The notes beneath the pieces were generated by a model, which saw only the letters and a program-made list of their open reading frames with translations, was not told where the DNA came from and did no database searches. A program made the translations under genes and the position numbers. Below are positions 44,823 through 52,791 of a stretch of DNA of 64,000 bases, piece after piece (position 1 is the stretch's first letter; the number at the start of each line of letters is the position of its first letter). This DNA comes from Helicobacter sp. MIT 00-7814 (GTDB lineage Bacteria; Campylobacterota; Campylobacteria; Campylobacterales; Helicobacteraceae): assembly GCF_003364115.1 (NCBI RefSeq), contig NZ_NXLL01000005.1:1-64000 (forward strand), read 5' to 3'.

Positions 44823-46109
44823 TTAGAGTTTTTCAATCTCCAGCGCCTTTGGCTTTGGTCTATCCTCTAGCGCGCAGAAATTATCCACTACACAACCTTT
44901 GATGATAAATTTATTTTTCCCGTCCTCATTGATATAGCGAAGTTTGAAATTTTGGCTATCTAGCGTGTTTTTGATGATATACATTCCTAAGCCAAAGCCT
45001 TGAATGCTCTTTTTAGAATCCCGAAAATAGGGCTTAAAATACTCATCAAGCTTGAATTTTAGCGGCGCGCCCTTATTTTCCACATACAGCCCATCATCTT
45101 TGGTATAAACGCGCACTTTGCCGTCCTCGCCGTATTTTATGGCGTTATCAAGCATATTTTTAATCGTTATCACAAAAAGTTCAAAATCTGCCTTGATAAG
45201 TGCATAAGGGGATTCTAGCGTGATTGGGCTAGGCGCGTTTTTATCAATTAAGAGAATCTGTTCTGCTGCGCGTATGAGATCTTCTAGCAAAAACTCGCTT
45301 TTTGTGATTTTATACATTTTTGAGCTTAGTTGCTCTAGCTTTGCAAACTCCGCAATAAGCTCATTTAGCCTGCTAAACACCGAGCAAAGGCGCTCTTTTT
45401 GCACGGGATTTTCCACCATTTCAGCGGTGATTCTGCCTTTAGTGATTGGTGTTTTTAGTTCATGCATGATTGAGCGCAGGAACAAAAGGCGCGATTCATT
45501 GAGCGCTTTTATTTTGTTTGAAAATTTATAAAACTCATTTGCCAAAAGCTCTATTTCATCTTTTGGATTTTTTTTCACACGCAAAATGGTGTCTTGCTCA
45601 GAGTTTGAAATCTGCGCGCGCAAGGTATTTAGCGGGATAAGCGCTTTGAGGAGCAATACATAAATAAAGGTGAGAATCACCACGCCCGCAAGTGTGATGA
45701 AATAAAATCTCTCATAAGAATGCGACGCCTTGTCTTTATACAAAATGGCTTCTTTGTTGGATTCTAGCAGGATGTAGATTCCTTGTTGCGTGTTACGCAC
45801 CTTAGCAATCGTGCCGGGGAAGTTTTGCGGGATTTTGTCTTCTTCTTGCAGGCGCTCTTTTTTCAAGCCATCTTCAACCTCCACAAAGCCAAAATCACTC
45901 AAATACCGCTTCACAATATCCACGCCTCCGCCAAAGCGCGAGATTTCATTAATCATTGAAACGATTTGATTGTATTTTATGCGATTAGCGTTGCTGTCTT
46001 CCTCGATTTTGTCCTTGATAAGGAAGTAAGAAAAGGCAAAAAACCCGAGCAACGCGCAGAAAAATAAAAAAGTAATTTTAAAAAATATAGAATCCCAAAA
46101 ATGCTTCAT
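44823..46109 (-). CDS. arsS: ArsS-like sensor histidine kinase
   Basis: Membrane-bound acid-response sensor kinase by similarity and context. The 428-residue protein has spans near residues 7-28 and 140-160 with a periplasmic sensor part between (histidine-poor here), a HAMP-like linker, the H box FLRSIMHELKTPITKG (phospho-His in MHELK), and ATPase boxes (KNMLDNAIKYGEDG, FGLGMYIIKNTLD). hemB follows after 21 bases, as next to ArsS in H. pylori. The partner regulator ArsR is not upstream; recG is. Confidence 0.82.
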   Translation of the reverse strand: MKHFWDSIFFKITFLFFCALLGFFAFSYFLIKDKIEEDSNANRIKYNQIVSMINEISRFGGGVDIVKRYLSDFGFVEVEDGLKKERLQEEDKIPQNFPGTIAKVRNTQQGIYILLESNKEAILYKDKASHSYERFYFITLAGVVILTFIYVLLLKALIPLNTLRAQISNSEQDTILRVKKNPKDEIELLANEFYKFSNKIKALNESRLLFLRSIMHELKTPITKGRITAEMVENPVQKERLCSVFSRLNELIAEFAKLEQLSSKMYKITKSEFLLEDLIRAAEQILLIDKNAPSPITLESPYALIKADFELFVITIKNMLDNAIKYGEDGKVRVYTKDDGLYVENKGAPLKFKLDEYFKPYFRDSKKSIQGFGLGMYIIKNTLDSQNFKLRYINEDGKNKFIIKGCVVDNFCALEDRPKPKALEIEKL

Positions 46110-46234
46110 CGCCCTGCCTTTGTGTGTTTAAGAGTGTTTGTGAGATTTTAAATTCCTAAATTGTAGCACACCAGCACAAACTAACGAGCTCACACTCTGC
46201 ATTCATATTTTATCCTTTTTGCTTGATTGGAATT

Positions 46235-48493
46235 TTAAGATTCCACATTCTCTATCGCACTTTTTGCCTCGGTTAAAATTTCAGAATCTTTATAGCTAAA
46301 AAACACAAACTCATCGCCACTTTGGCGTGTGCCACTTAGCAAATCCCCACTATTGCGATATTTCAAGTCAAGCTCGGCGATTTTAAACCCATCAAGCGTG
46401 CTTGCAAACTTTTCCAACCGCTCGGTATTTGTCGTATGCGTGTATAAAAAGCAATAGCCCTTTAGCCCATTACGACTAACCCGCCCGCGCAATTGATGCA
46501 AAGTCGCCAACCCCAGCCGTTCAGGCGCCACGATAATAATCGTGCTTAAGCGCGGAAGTGAGATTCCCACCTCAATAAGCGTAGTCGCAAGAAGCAAATT
46601 CCCTTTTTGCCTAAATTCCTCCAGCACGCGCTCTTTTTGCTTATCCTTGCCAGAAGTCACATACACGCCCTCAAAATGCTTCTGCCAAAACTTGCGCCCC
46701 TCGCTCAAAGACAGGTAATTAATATGCTCGCTCTCCTCCACCAAAGGATACACGATAATCGCCTGATGAGAAAGCGCAAACTCACTTTGCAAATGCGCGA
46801 TAAGCCCCTTAAACTCGCTCTTGCCGATGATAGAAGTTGTGATATCTTTTTTGAAAGGCAAATCCGTGATATTGCTGACATTGATATACTGCGAGTTTAT
46901 CATTGCCATCGTGCGCGGGATAGGCGTAGCAGAGAACTGCAAAGAATGCGGTTTGCTAGGATTTGCGCCACTTTGCGCGCTAAACATTTTTTCTAGCTTG
47001 TAGCGCTGATTTGTGCCAAATCTATGCTGTTCATCGCTCATCACAAGCGCGCAGTCCTCAAAGTCAAGATTGCGATACAAAAGCGCTTGCGTGCCGATGA
47101 TAAAATGCGCGCTTATTTCATTAATTGTATCACCTTCGCGGAAGTGAATTCCGCTCGGCTCCGCTCCACTGCGTTGCGCGCTCATACTCGGCGTTTTTTG
47201 GTTGGTTAGATTTGTAGATTCTGCAACGCCGTTGGTAGCTGTAGGATTTATGTCTTTTAATATATCACCTTTGCGTTCATACTCGATATTTTTTGACTTC
47301 TTAGATTCTGCAACGCATTTTGGTTGCGTAAGGTTTTTTGTAGATTGCTTTGGATTCTGCAACGCATTTTGGGAATCCGCAGAATCTCGCAAATCCGCAA
47401 ACGCAAATAAGCTCTCTTGTTCCAAATCCTCCCGCTCCAAAGCACCTTGCGTAAATTCCTTATTGCTCCCTAGCACGAGTTTCACCTTTACAGATTCTGG
47501 TAAAAACTTCCGCGCTTCCTCATAGAGTTGCTTTGCTAGCACACTTGTAGGCGCTAAAAGCACGCTTTTTTTGGGATACGCCATCATTACTGCGCTTAAG
47601 ATTACAATCGTCTTCCCACAGCCCACATCGCCCATTATAAGGCGTCTAGCGGCTTTTTGTGAGTTAAGATCCTTTGCAATGGTATCAATCGCACTCCTCT
47701 GCCCCTTTGTCAAGCTAAAAGGCAGCGCGTTAATAAAGCTTTCATACTCGCCATTACACACAAAATTTGCCTGAAATTCCAAACGCTTTGAGCGCAAAAT
47801 AAGCATATAGCGCAAAATCTCATTAAACTTCAAAGCATTCAAACTTTGCGCGCTAAACCCGCCATTTTCTCTAAACTCCCTCACAAACGCGCCATCTGGC
47901 TGAAAAATCCTTAATAATTCCCTTGCATGCGCTTCACTCACACCACAGACAAGCAGATTCTGCATGTTATAGACTTTTTGCGTTAGCATTTCCACCACAG
48001 CGCGCAGATTCTTAGAATCCTGCGCTTTAAACTGCAACTCAATTTTCCCAAGATTTTCAACCGCGCTTTGGTTGAGAATCTTTGGTTGCACCATAGAATA
48101 TTGAGAAAATTTTTTCTCCAATTTCCCATAAATCACACACTCTTTCCCCACGCCAAACGCGCCATACATAAAAGGCTTAGGATTAAAAACGACAAGATTT
48201 ATCGGCATATCAAATTCCAAGCTATACGCGCTTATTTTCAAATACGCCTTTCTGCCAAAACCTGCTTTATTGCACTGCGTTATTTCCACGCGTAGCGCGC
48301 ATTCAAGCGCATTTTGCTTTTCAAACACGCTCAAAGTTTGCAATAAATTTTTCTGCTCGTAGTTTTTTGGCGGATTTAGTCCAATGTCATACAGCGTCGA
48401 GATTCCCACTTTGCGCGCGCAATCTAGCTCTTTTGGCGTGAGAGAAAAGCAAGGATTGCTCAAATCCGCTTTTTGCAAAAGTAAATGCGTCAT
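46235..48493 (-). CDS. recG: ATP-dependent DNA helicase RecG with a long repeat-derived insert
   Basis: Branch-migrating helicase that remodels stalled forks. Wedge/OB domain at about residues 60-150 (CVIYGKLEKKFSQYSMVQPK); helicase motifs GDVGCGKT (I), LLAPTSVLAKQLYEEARKF (Ia), SDEQHRFGTNQR (II), FSATPIPRTMAM (III) and LHQLRGRVSRNGLKGYC (VI). The 752-residue length exceeds usual Helicobacter RecG (about 620). Much of the excess lies between motifs Ia and II, about residues 345-458, in low-complexity DNA that contains a copy of the palindromic repeat (47121-47206) and short direct repeats. The frame stays open through all of it. Confidence 0.93.
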   Translation of the reverse strand: MTHLLLQKADLSNPCFSLTPKELDCARKVGISTLYDIGLNPPKNYEQKNLLQTLSVFEKQNALECALRVEITQCNKAGFGRKAYLKISAYSLEFDMPINLVVFNPKPFMYGAFGVGKECVIYGKLEKKFSQYSMVQPKILNQSAVENLGKIELQFKAQDSKNLRAVVEMLTQKVYNMQNLLVCGVSEAHARELLRIFQPDGAFVREFRENGGFSAQSLNALKFNEILRYMLILRSKRLEFQANFVCNGEYESFINALPFSLTKGQRSAIDTIAKDLNSQKAARRLIMGDVGCGKTIVILSAVMMAYPKKSVLLAPTSVLAKQLYEEARKFLPESVKVKLVLGSNKEFTQGALEREDLEQESLFAFADLRDSADSQNALQNPKQSTKNLTQPKCVAESKKSKNIEYERKGDILKDINPTATNGVAESTNLTNQKTPSMSAQRSGAEPSGIHFREGDTINEISAHFIIGTQALLYRNLDFEDCALVMSDEQHRFGTNQRYKLEKMFSAQSGANPSKPHSLQFSATPIPRTMAMINSQYINVSNITDLPFKKDITTSIIGKSEFKGLIAHLQSEFALSHQAIIVYPLVEESEHINYLSLSEGRKFWQKHFEGVYVTSGKDKQKERVLEEFRQKGNLLLATTLIEVGISLPRLSTIIIVAPERLGLATLHQLRGRVSRNGLKGYCFLYTHTTNTERLEKFASTLDGFKIAELDLKYRNSGDLLSGTRQSGDEFVFFSYKDSEILTEAKSAIENVES
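47121..47206 (-). repeat. Palindromic repeat inserted in-frame in recG
   Basis: Read on the minus strand it goes from CAACCAAAAAACGCCGAG to GGTGATACAATTAAT, with the core hairpin GCGGAATTCACTTCCGC (47154-47138) identical to that of copy A (1431-1447). It encodes about 29 residues (SGAEPSGIHFREGDTIN among them). A shortened second module, GAGTATGAACGC joined to GGTGATATATTAAAAG, lies just upstream in the gene (about 47250-47285). Confidence 0.75.
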
Positions 48494-48544
48494 TTTCCCT
48501 CATTCCCTGTATAATTTTTGCGCGCCACAAACCCCTTGCAAAAC

Positions 48545-49627
48545 CTAGCGCGTGCGCGTGATGAAAACCGCCATATCTAAGATTCTATGCGCGTAGCCAC
48601 ATTCATTATCATACCACGCCATGAGCTTTAGCATACTGCCATTTTCGCAAGGTAGGCAAAAAGTCAAATCCTCCGCGATGATTGCACTATGACTATTTCC
48701 GATAAAATCACTGCTTACTTTATATTCCTTATCAATCGCCACAATCCCGCTTAGTGCGCCCTTAGTAGATTCTGTAAAAAGCGCATTGACTCCTTCTGCG
48801 CTCACGCTTTTTTTTAGTTTCAAATTTATATCAATCATCGACACATCAGCCACCGGCACGCGCACGCTATGCCCGTGAAACTTGCCTTTTAAATTTGGTA
48901 GCACCTTATATAGCGCCTTTGCCGCGCCTGTGCTTGTTGGGATTATATTAAGCGCCGCAGCGCGCGCACGCCTTTTATCGCTCCTATGCGCGTTATCAAG
49001 GAGATTTTGATCATTTGTGTAGCTATGAATTGTGGTGAGAATCCCAGATTCTATCCCATACGCAGAATCTAGCATTTTACAAATCGCCCCAAGCGCGTTG
49101 CTCGTGCAAGAAGCATTTGAGATGATAGATTCGCCTTTATAGAGATTTTCATTCGCTCCAAGCACAAAGGTTGGCGTATCATCGCTTGCGGGGGCGGAGA
49201 TTATCACCTTTTTTGCGCCGTTTTTTAAGTGCATCGCCACACTTTGGGAATCCAAATATTTCCCGCTAGATTCCACCACCACATCTACCGCGCCAAAGTT
49301 AAGATTTTCACGCGCGACATTTTGCAAAAGCGCAAAGCTTTTTTTCACTCCATTTTTTAGCTCAAACTCAAGCATGCCCGCGCGCGCGTTAGAATCTACA
49401 CCTTTATCAGATTGCCCGTCAGAATCCGCACAATCCCCGCTAGATTCCACATATGCCACTTTGACAAAATCCCGCACCTGCACGCTGTCATTTTCAAACA
49501 AATACGCCAGCATCGCGCCATCGGCTATATCATGCGTTGCTTTTATCTCTATATCATCGCGCTTTAGCGCCGCACATATGATATTGCGCCCAAGCCGTCC
49601 AAGCCCATTTACCGCGAGTGTTATCAT
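48545..49627 (-). CDS. gap: Glyceraldehyde-3-phosphate dehydrogenase
   Basis: Oxidises glyceraldehyde 3-phosphate, in glycolysis or gluconeogenesis. The 360-residue protein has the NAD motif VNGLGRLGRNI, the active-site block SNASCTSNALG (nucleophile Cys) and SYTNDQNLLDN with His/Arg substrate loops. It is about 28 residues longer than usual because of a Ser/Asp-rich loop near residues 62-86 (GDCADSDGQSDKGVDSN), encoded by GATTC/GAATC-rich DNA. Gap type (GapA or GapB) cannot be decided by eye. Confidence 0.92.
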   Translation of the reverse strand: MITLAVNGLGRLGRNIICAALKRDDIEIKATHDIADGAMLAYLFENDSVQVRDFVKVAYVESSGDCADSDGQSDKGVDSNARAGMLEFELKNGVKKSFALLQNVARENLNFGAVDVVVESSGKYLDSQSVAMHLKNGAKKVIISAPASDDTPTFVLGANENLYKGESIISNASCTSNALGAICKMLDSAYGIESGILTTIHSYTNDQNLLDNAHRSDKRRARAAALNIIPTSTGAAKALYKVLPNLKGKFHGHSVRVPVADVSMIDINLKLKKSVSAEGVNALFTESTKGALSGIVAIDKEYKVSSDFIGNSHSAIIAEDLTFCLPCENGSMLKLMAWYDNECGYAHRILDMAVFITRTR

Positions 49628-49767
49628 TGCTGTCCCTCAATAAAATTCTTATGTGAAATTACTTTGTAATTTTGATTAACAAACGCCAAATTCTAGCATA
49701 TATTTTCACACTATAAAAAACTATATAGCGCAAAAAGTAACATTCTTAAAAGACATAAAGCGATACT

Positions 49768-49797
49768 TTACAAAAATCTTACAATTTAACCTATAAT
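49768..49797 (+). promoter_or_regulatory. Porin promoter with 11-bp-phased TTACAA repeats
   Basis: TTACAA at 49768-49773 and 49779-49784 (offset 11) is followed after seven bases by TATAAT (49792-49797), 42 bases before the porin start. The repeat core, phasing and distance to the -10 box closely match the pstS promoter, suggesting the same regulator. Only two repeats are present, so chance cannot be excluded. Confidence 0.5.
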
Positions 49798-49838
49798 GAA
49801 ACTTGCTTTAAGCAAACAACAAAACAAAGGAGTTCTAC

Positions 49839-51299
49839 ATGAGCAGAACATTCAAACTTTCTCTAGCAGCATTGACAGCTCTTGGTGCGCTTAGTAGCGC
49901 TAATGCAATGAGTTTCTTAGAAGCGTTAGAAGGCACAAGCATTTCAAACACAACTTTTGTGCGCTATACAGAAAAGACAGGTTTAGGAAGCGCAGCCGAT
50001 CGCGCATCTGGCTCACGCTTTCAAGTTAAGTCATATCTAAACTTCCTCACACAGGATTTTGAAGGCTATCAAGCAGGCTTTGGACTCTACTATAATCAAG
50101 GTAGTGGTATGCCTCTTTCTGCTTCTAGCAATAGCGCACATGGCGACTTGCTAGGCAGTGGTGGCTCACACTTAGGCAATGGTGGCGGTATCGCTGACAA
50201 CCTCAATATGTTTGGTGTGTCTGAAGCATTCTTAAGCAAAAAGTTTGATGAAGATGGCAAATACAGCGCGAAAGTGGGAATGATGTTCTTAAAAACTCCT
50301 TTCACTGATGGCACTATGGATAGAGCTGTGGGTGCAAGCACAGCCTTTAAATTTGGCAATACCACACTAAAAGCTGCAGCATACGACACATGGTCATCAA
50401 TGGACTGGTCATTTATGCAAACTCTAGGTGGCTATACAGCAGCTGATGGCTACACTAACAATGCAACCCCAAATAGCTACGGCAACAATTCCTTTAAAAA
50501 CAACCTCTTTTATGTTGGGGTAGAAAAGCCAGCAGTTGAAGGCAATGGGCTAGATTATAAACTCTACCTTTCACATATTTCACGCATGGTAGATGCAGCA
50601 GCCTATCTTGACTTAGGATACAACGCAAGCGGTTTTAGAATCGGTGCGCAAGTAGCCTACACACAATTTGGCAAATATAGCGGTGAATATGGAAGCATTA
50701 ATAATGCTGGTTTAACAGGTAATGCGCTTGCGTATAATGGACTTGGTGGTGCTACTAATGTAGGTAACCACAAAACAGATGCAGGCTTATTTAATAATGG
50801 CTTAGCAAAAAATGCTGGTTTGTATAATATCCAAGCAAGCTATGCAAGCAAAGGAAGCTTTATGCTAAAAGCTGGTTTCACAGGAAGCTTTGGCGATAGC
50901 TATGGTGCGCTAATCGACAATCAAGGTGAGTTCAACCTCGGTGGTATGGTATGGCATAACATGCTAATTTATGGTGGAAATGGCGCAAGTATGTTTGGCT
51001 CTGGTGGTAAAAATGGCACAAATCTCATGGTAGGCTATGCGAAATTTGTCCTTGATGCGACTGAAAAGCTCAAGCTCGGCATTGATGTAGCTTATGTAGG
51101 TGGTGCAAACAACATTCATGGAAACGAAAATAACTTCACGCTTTCATCACTTAGCAACAAAAACACAAACTTTGTGGAAATCACACCTTCACTTGTCTAT
51201 AAGCTCAATGATCGCTTTACTTTCACAAGCTGGTATGGACAAACTGTAGGCGATATGAAGCTTCACATTGCACGCGCTGAAGTAAAATTCGCGTTCTAA
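49839..51299 (+). CDS. Major outer-membrane porin (Campylobacter MOMP/OprD-like type)
   Basis: General diffusion porin of 486 residues. The signal peptide is cleaved after SSANA (residue 23). The mature protein begins with SFLEALEGTSISNTTFVRY and ends in a phenylalanine strand (HIARAEVKFAF), and its alternating beta-strand pattern with Gly/Asn-rich loops (for example SGGSHLGNGGGIADN) fits the Campylobacter porin family. Codon use is cleaner and the ribosome site (AAAGGAG) stronger than neighbours, as expected for an abundant protein. Pho-box-like repeats upstream and a strong terminator downstream frame a single-gene unit. Confidence 0.9.
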   Translation: MSRTFKLSLAALTALGALSSANAMSFLEALEGTSISNTTFVRYTEKTGLGSAADRASGSRFQVKSYLNFLTQDFEGYQAGFGLYYNQGSGMPLSASSNSAHGDLLGSGGSHLGNGGGIADNLNMFGVSEAFLSKKFDEDGKYSAKVGMMFLKTPFTDGTMDRAVGASTAFKFGNTTLKAAAYDTWSSMDWSFMQTLGGYTAADGYTNNATPNSYGNNSFKNNLFYVGVEKPAVEGNGLDYKLYLSHISRMVDAAAYLDLGYNASGFRIGAQVAYTQFGKYSGEYGSINNAGLTGNALAYNGLGGATNVGNHKTDAGLFNNGLAKNAGLYNIQASYASKGSFMLKAGFTGSFGDSYGALIDNQGEFNLGGMVWHNMLIYGGNGASMFGSGGKNGTNLMVGYAKFVLDATEKLKLGIDVAYVGGANNIHGNENNFTLSSLSNKNTNFVEITPSLVYKLNDRFTFTSWYGQTVGDMKLHIARAEVKFAF

Positions 51300-51308
51300 C
51301 CTTTCAAT

Positions 51309-51335
51309 TTTTAAGCGGGCAACCCCCGCTTAAAA
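51309..51335 (+). terminator. Terminator of the porin gene
   Basis: TTTTAAGCGGG pairs perfectly with CCCGCTTAAAA over a five-base loop, starting nine bases after the stop codon. A-rich and T-rich flanks make it work as an intrinsic terminator, possibly in both directions. Confidence 0.8.
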
Positions 51336-51474
51336 GCCCTCTCTTACTTACTTTTCCTTACCTAACTTAGATCTTTTAAGTTTCATCAATAAAAAATGTT
51401 TATGTATGCGTGCAAAGATTCTCATCATTGCGGATTTGCAAAATCTCAAGCAATCCAATAATTCAAATAATTAC

Positions 51475-52320
51475 TCACCCTCGCTTTGCGATGCTTTTAA
51501 GTATGTAGTTTTCTAGCTTTAAAAGTGGCTCTTTTAGCAAAAGTGTGCCACCGCGGATTTTATTTGCGCCTTCACAAATTTGTGGTTTAAAATCATAGAC
51601 AAAAAATCCGCAGTTTATCGCGTTTTGGCGGATTTGCGCACTTTGAGAATAAGTAGTAAGAATCCCATTTGGCTTTAAGATTCTAAAACATTGCATAAAA
51701 TATTCCTCGCTCCAAAGCGCGGGATTTTTGCGCGGTGAAAAGGCGTCATGGTAGATAATATCAAAGCTCGCATTTTGCAGACTTTTGACATATTCTAGCG
51801 CATCACCCTTATAAAGCTCAATATCCGCGTTTTTGCCTTTATAGATTCCATGATTTATAAGCGTGTGCAAAATTTCATCTAAAGCAAGCGCGCTAAACTC
51901 GCTCGGATAAGGAAAAGAAAGCAGAGAATCTAAAAGCGCGCAATCTTTTTCTGGGGAATAAATTTTAAGCCTCATCTTTGGCGCGTAAGTGGCGTAATAA
52001 AGCAAAGTCGCAAAGCTATTGTAACCTAGCCCAAAGCAAATATCTAAAATATTAATGCTTGCTTCAACCTCGCGCGCTGGCGCTTTATCACGCACACCAC
52101 CAAAAGCGCCATTTGCGCCATTTACAGAAGCGCCATTTGCGGAAACACTTTGCAAAGCCCCTTGCGCACGCAGATTCTGCAAGATTTTTGCAAATGCAGG
52201 CTGTATGTGCTTGTGCAAGCTCTCTTTAAGCGCGCCCTCTTTTAAGCTATGGTAGCACTCATCAAACTCCGCGCTATACGCGCTAAAGCTCAAATCCGCG
52301 CTTTGCCTAAGCTCTAGCAT
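51475..52320 (-). CDS. MnmC-type tRNA methyltransferase (MnmD, monofunctional)
   Basis: SAM-dependent enzyme that probably finishes mnm5U34 in tRNA. The 281-residue protein contains only the methyltransferase half of E. coli MnmC: the SAM motif ILDICFGLGYNSFATLL (about residues 92-108), DIIYHDAFSPRKNPALWSEE and LKPNGILTTYSQSAQIRQNAI. A poorly conserved Ala/Asn/Gly stretch at about 57-86 (SVNGANGAFGG) looks like a small insertion. The start overlaps the end of the globin gene. MnmA encoded in this window modifies the same U34. Confidence 0.85.
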   Translation of the reverse strand: MLELRQSADLSFSAYSAEFDECYHSLKEGALKESLHKHIQPAFAKILQNLRAQGALQSVSANGASVNGANGAFGGVRDKAPAREVEASINILDICFGLGYNSFATLLYYATYAPKMRLKIYSPEKDCALLDSLLSFPYPSEFSALALDEILHTLINHGIYKGKNADIELYKGDALEYVKSLQNASFDIIYHDAFSPRKNPALWSEEYFMQCFRILKPNGILTTYSQSAQIRQNAINCGFFVYDFKPQICEGANKIRGGTLLLKEPLLKLENYILKSIAKRG

Positions 52321-52694
52321 TAGTGAGGCATATCATAAATCATCATCTGAAAGCGCCCCGCAATCCCGCGCGCAATCTCCAAAATATGCGCGCTTGTGGG
52401 CTCATCATACACTTGATGCAAGGACTCTTCAAACAGCGCAAGCCAATCATCAAAGCGCTCACGCGGGAATGGCGGAAGTTCCAAATGCTTTTTAAGTGGT
52501 TGCCCATTGAAAGTAGATTCTCCCAAAAGCATTTGCTTCCAAAAATTCGCAATATGCTTTTTGTGGTGTTGCCATTTGCCATCAGATTCCCCGATTTTGG
52601 CATTAAAAATAGGCGCTAGGTTGGCGTCTTTGCGGATTTTTTCATAAAAAATATCCATAAGCTTTGCGATAGAATCATGCGTGATTTCTGACAT
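52320..52694 (-). CDS. Group III truncated haemoglobin
   Basis: A 124-residue globin of the truncated 2-on-2 class, group III, as found in Campylobacter (Ctb). The pattern is FYEKIRKDANLAPIF, WQHHKKHIANFWKQMLLG (with the proximal-side residues) and LHQVYDEPTSAHILEIARGI. Relatives bind oxygen or nitric oxide and help respiration or nitrosative resistance. Translation is probably coupled to the methyltransferase gene, although no shared function is evident. Confidence 0.9.
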   Translation of the reverse strand: MSEITHDSIAKLMDIFYEKIRKDANLAPIFNAKIGESDGKWQHHKKHIANFWKQMLLGESTFNGQPLKKHLELPPFPRERFDDWLALFEESLHQVYDEPTSAHILEIARGIAGRFQMMIYDMPH

Positions 52695-52791
52695 ACATTC
52701 CCCCTAAAAATTGAAATAAAAAAGTCAAACCAAAACGCAAATATAAGCTAAAAAATATAATACAAACTTAAAAGATGATAAGTTTTGCTTA

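Noticed and set aside
46607-46996. 129-codon open frame opposite recG
   Set aside because: Antisense shadow of the helicase motifs; no start signals and no family likeness.
49374-49643. 89-codon open frame opposite gap
   Set aside because: Complement of the gap coding sequence; serine/threonine-rich as expected for a shadow, with no ribosome site.
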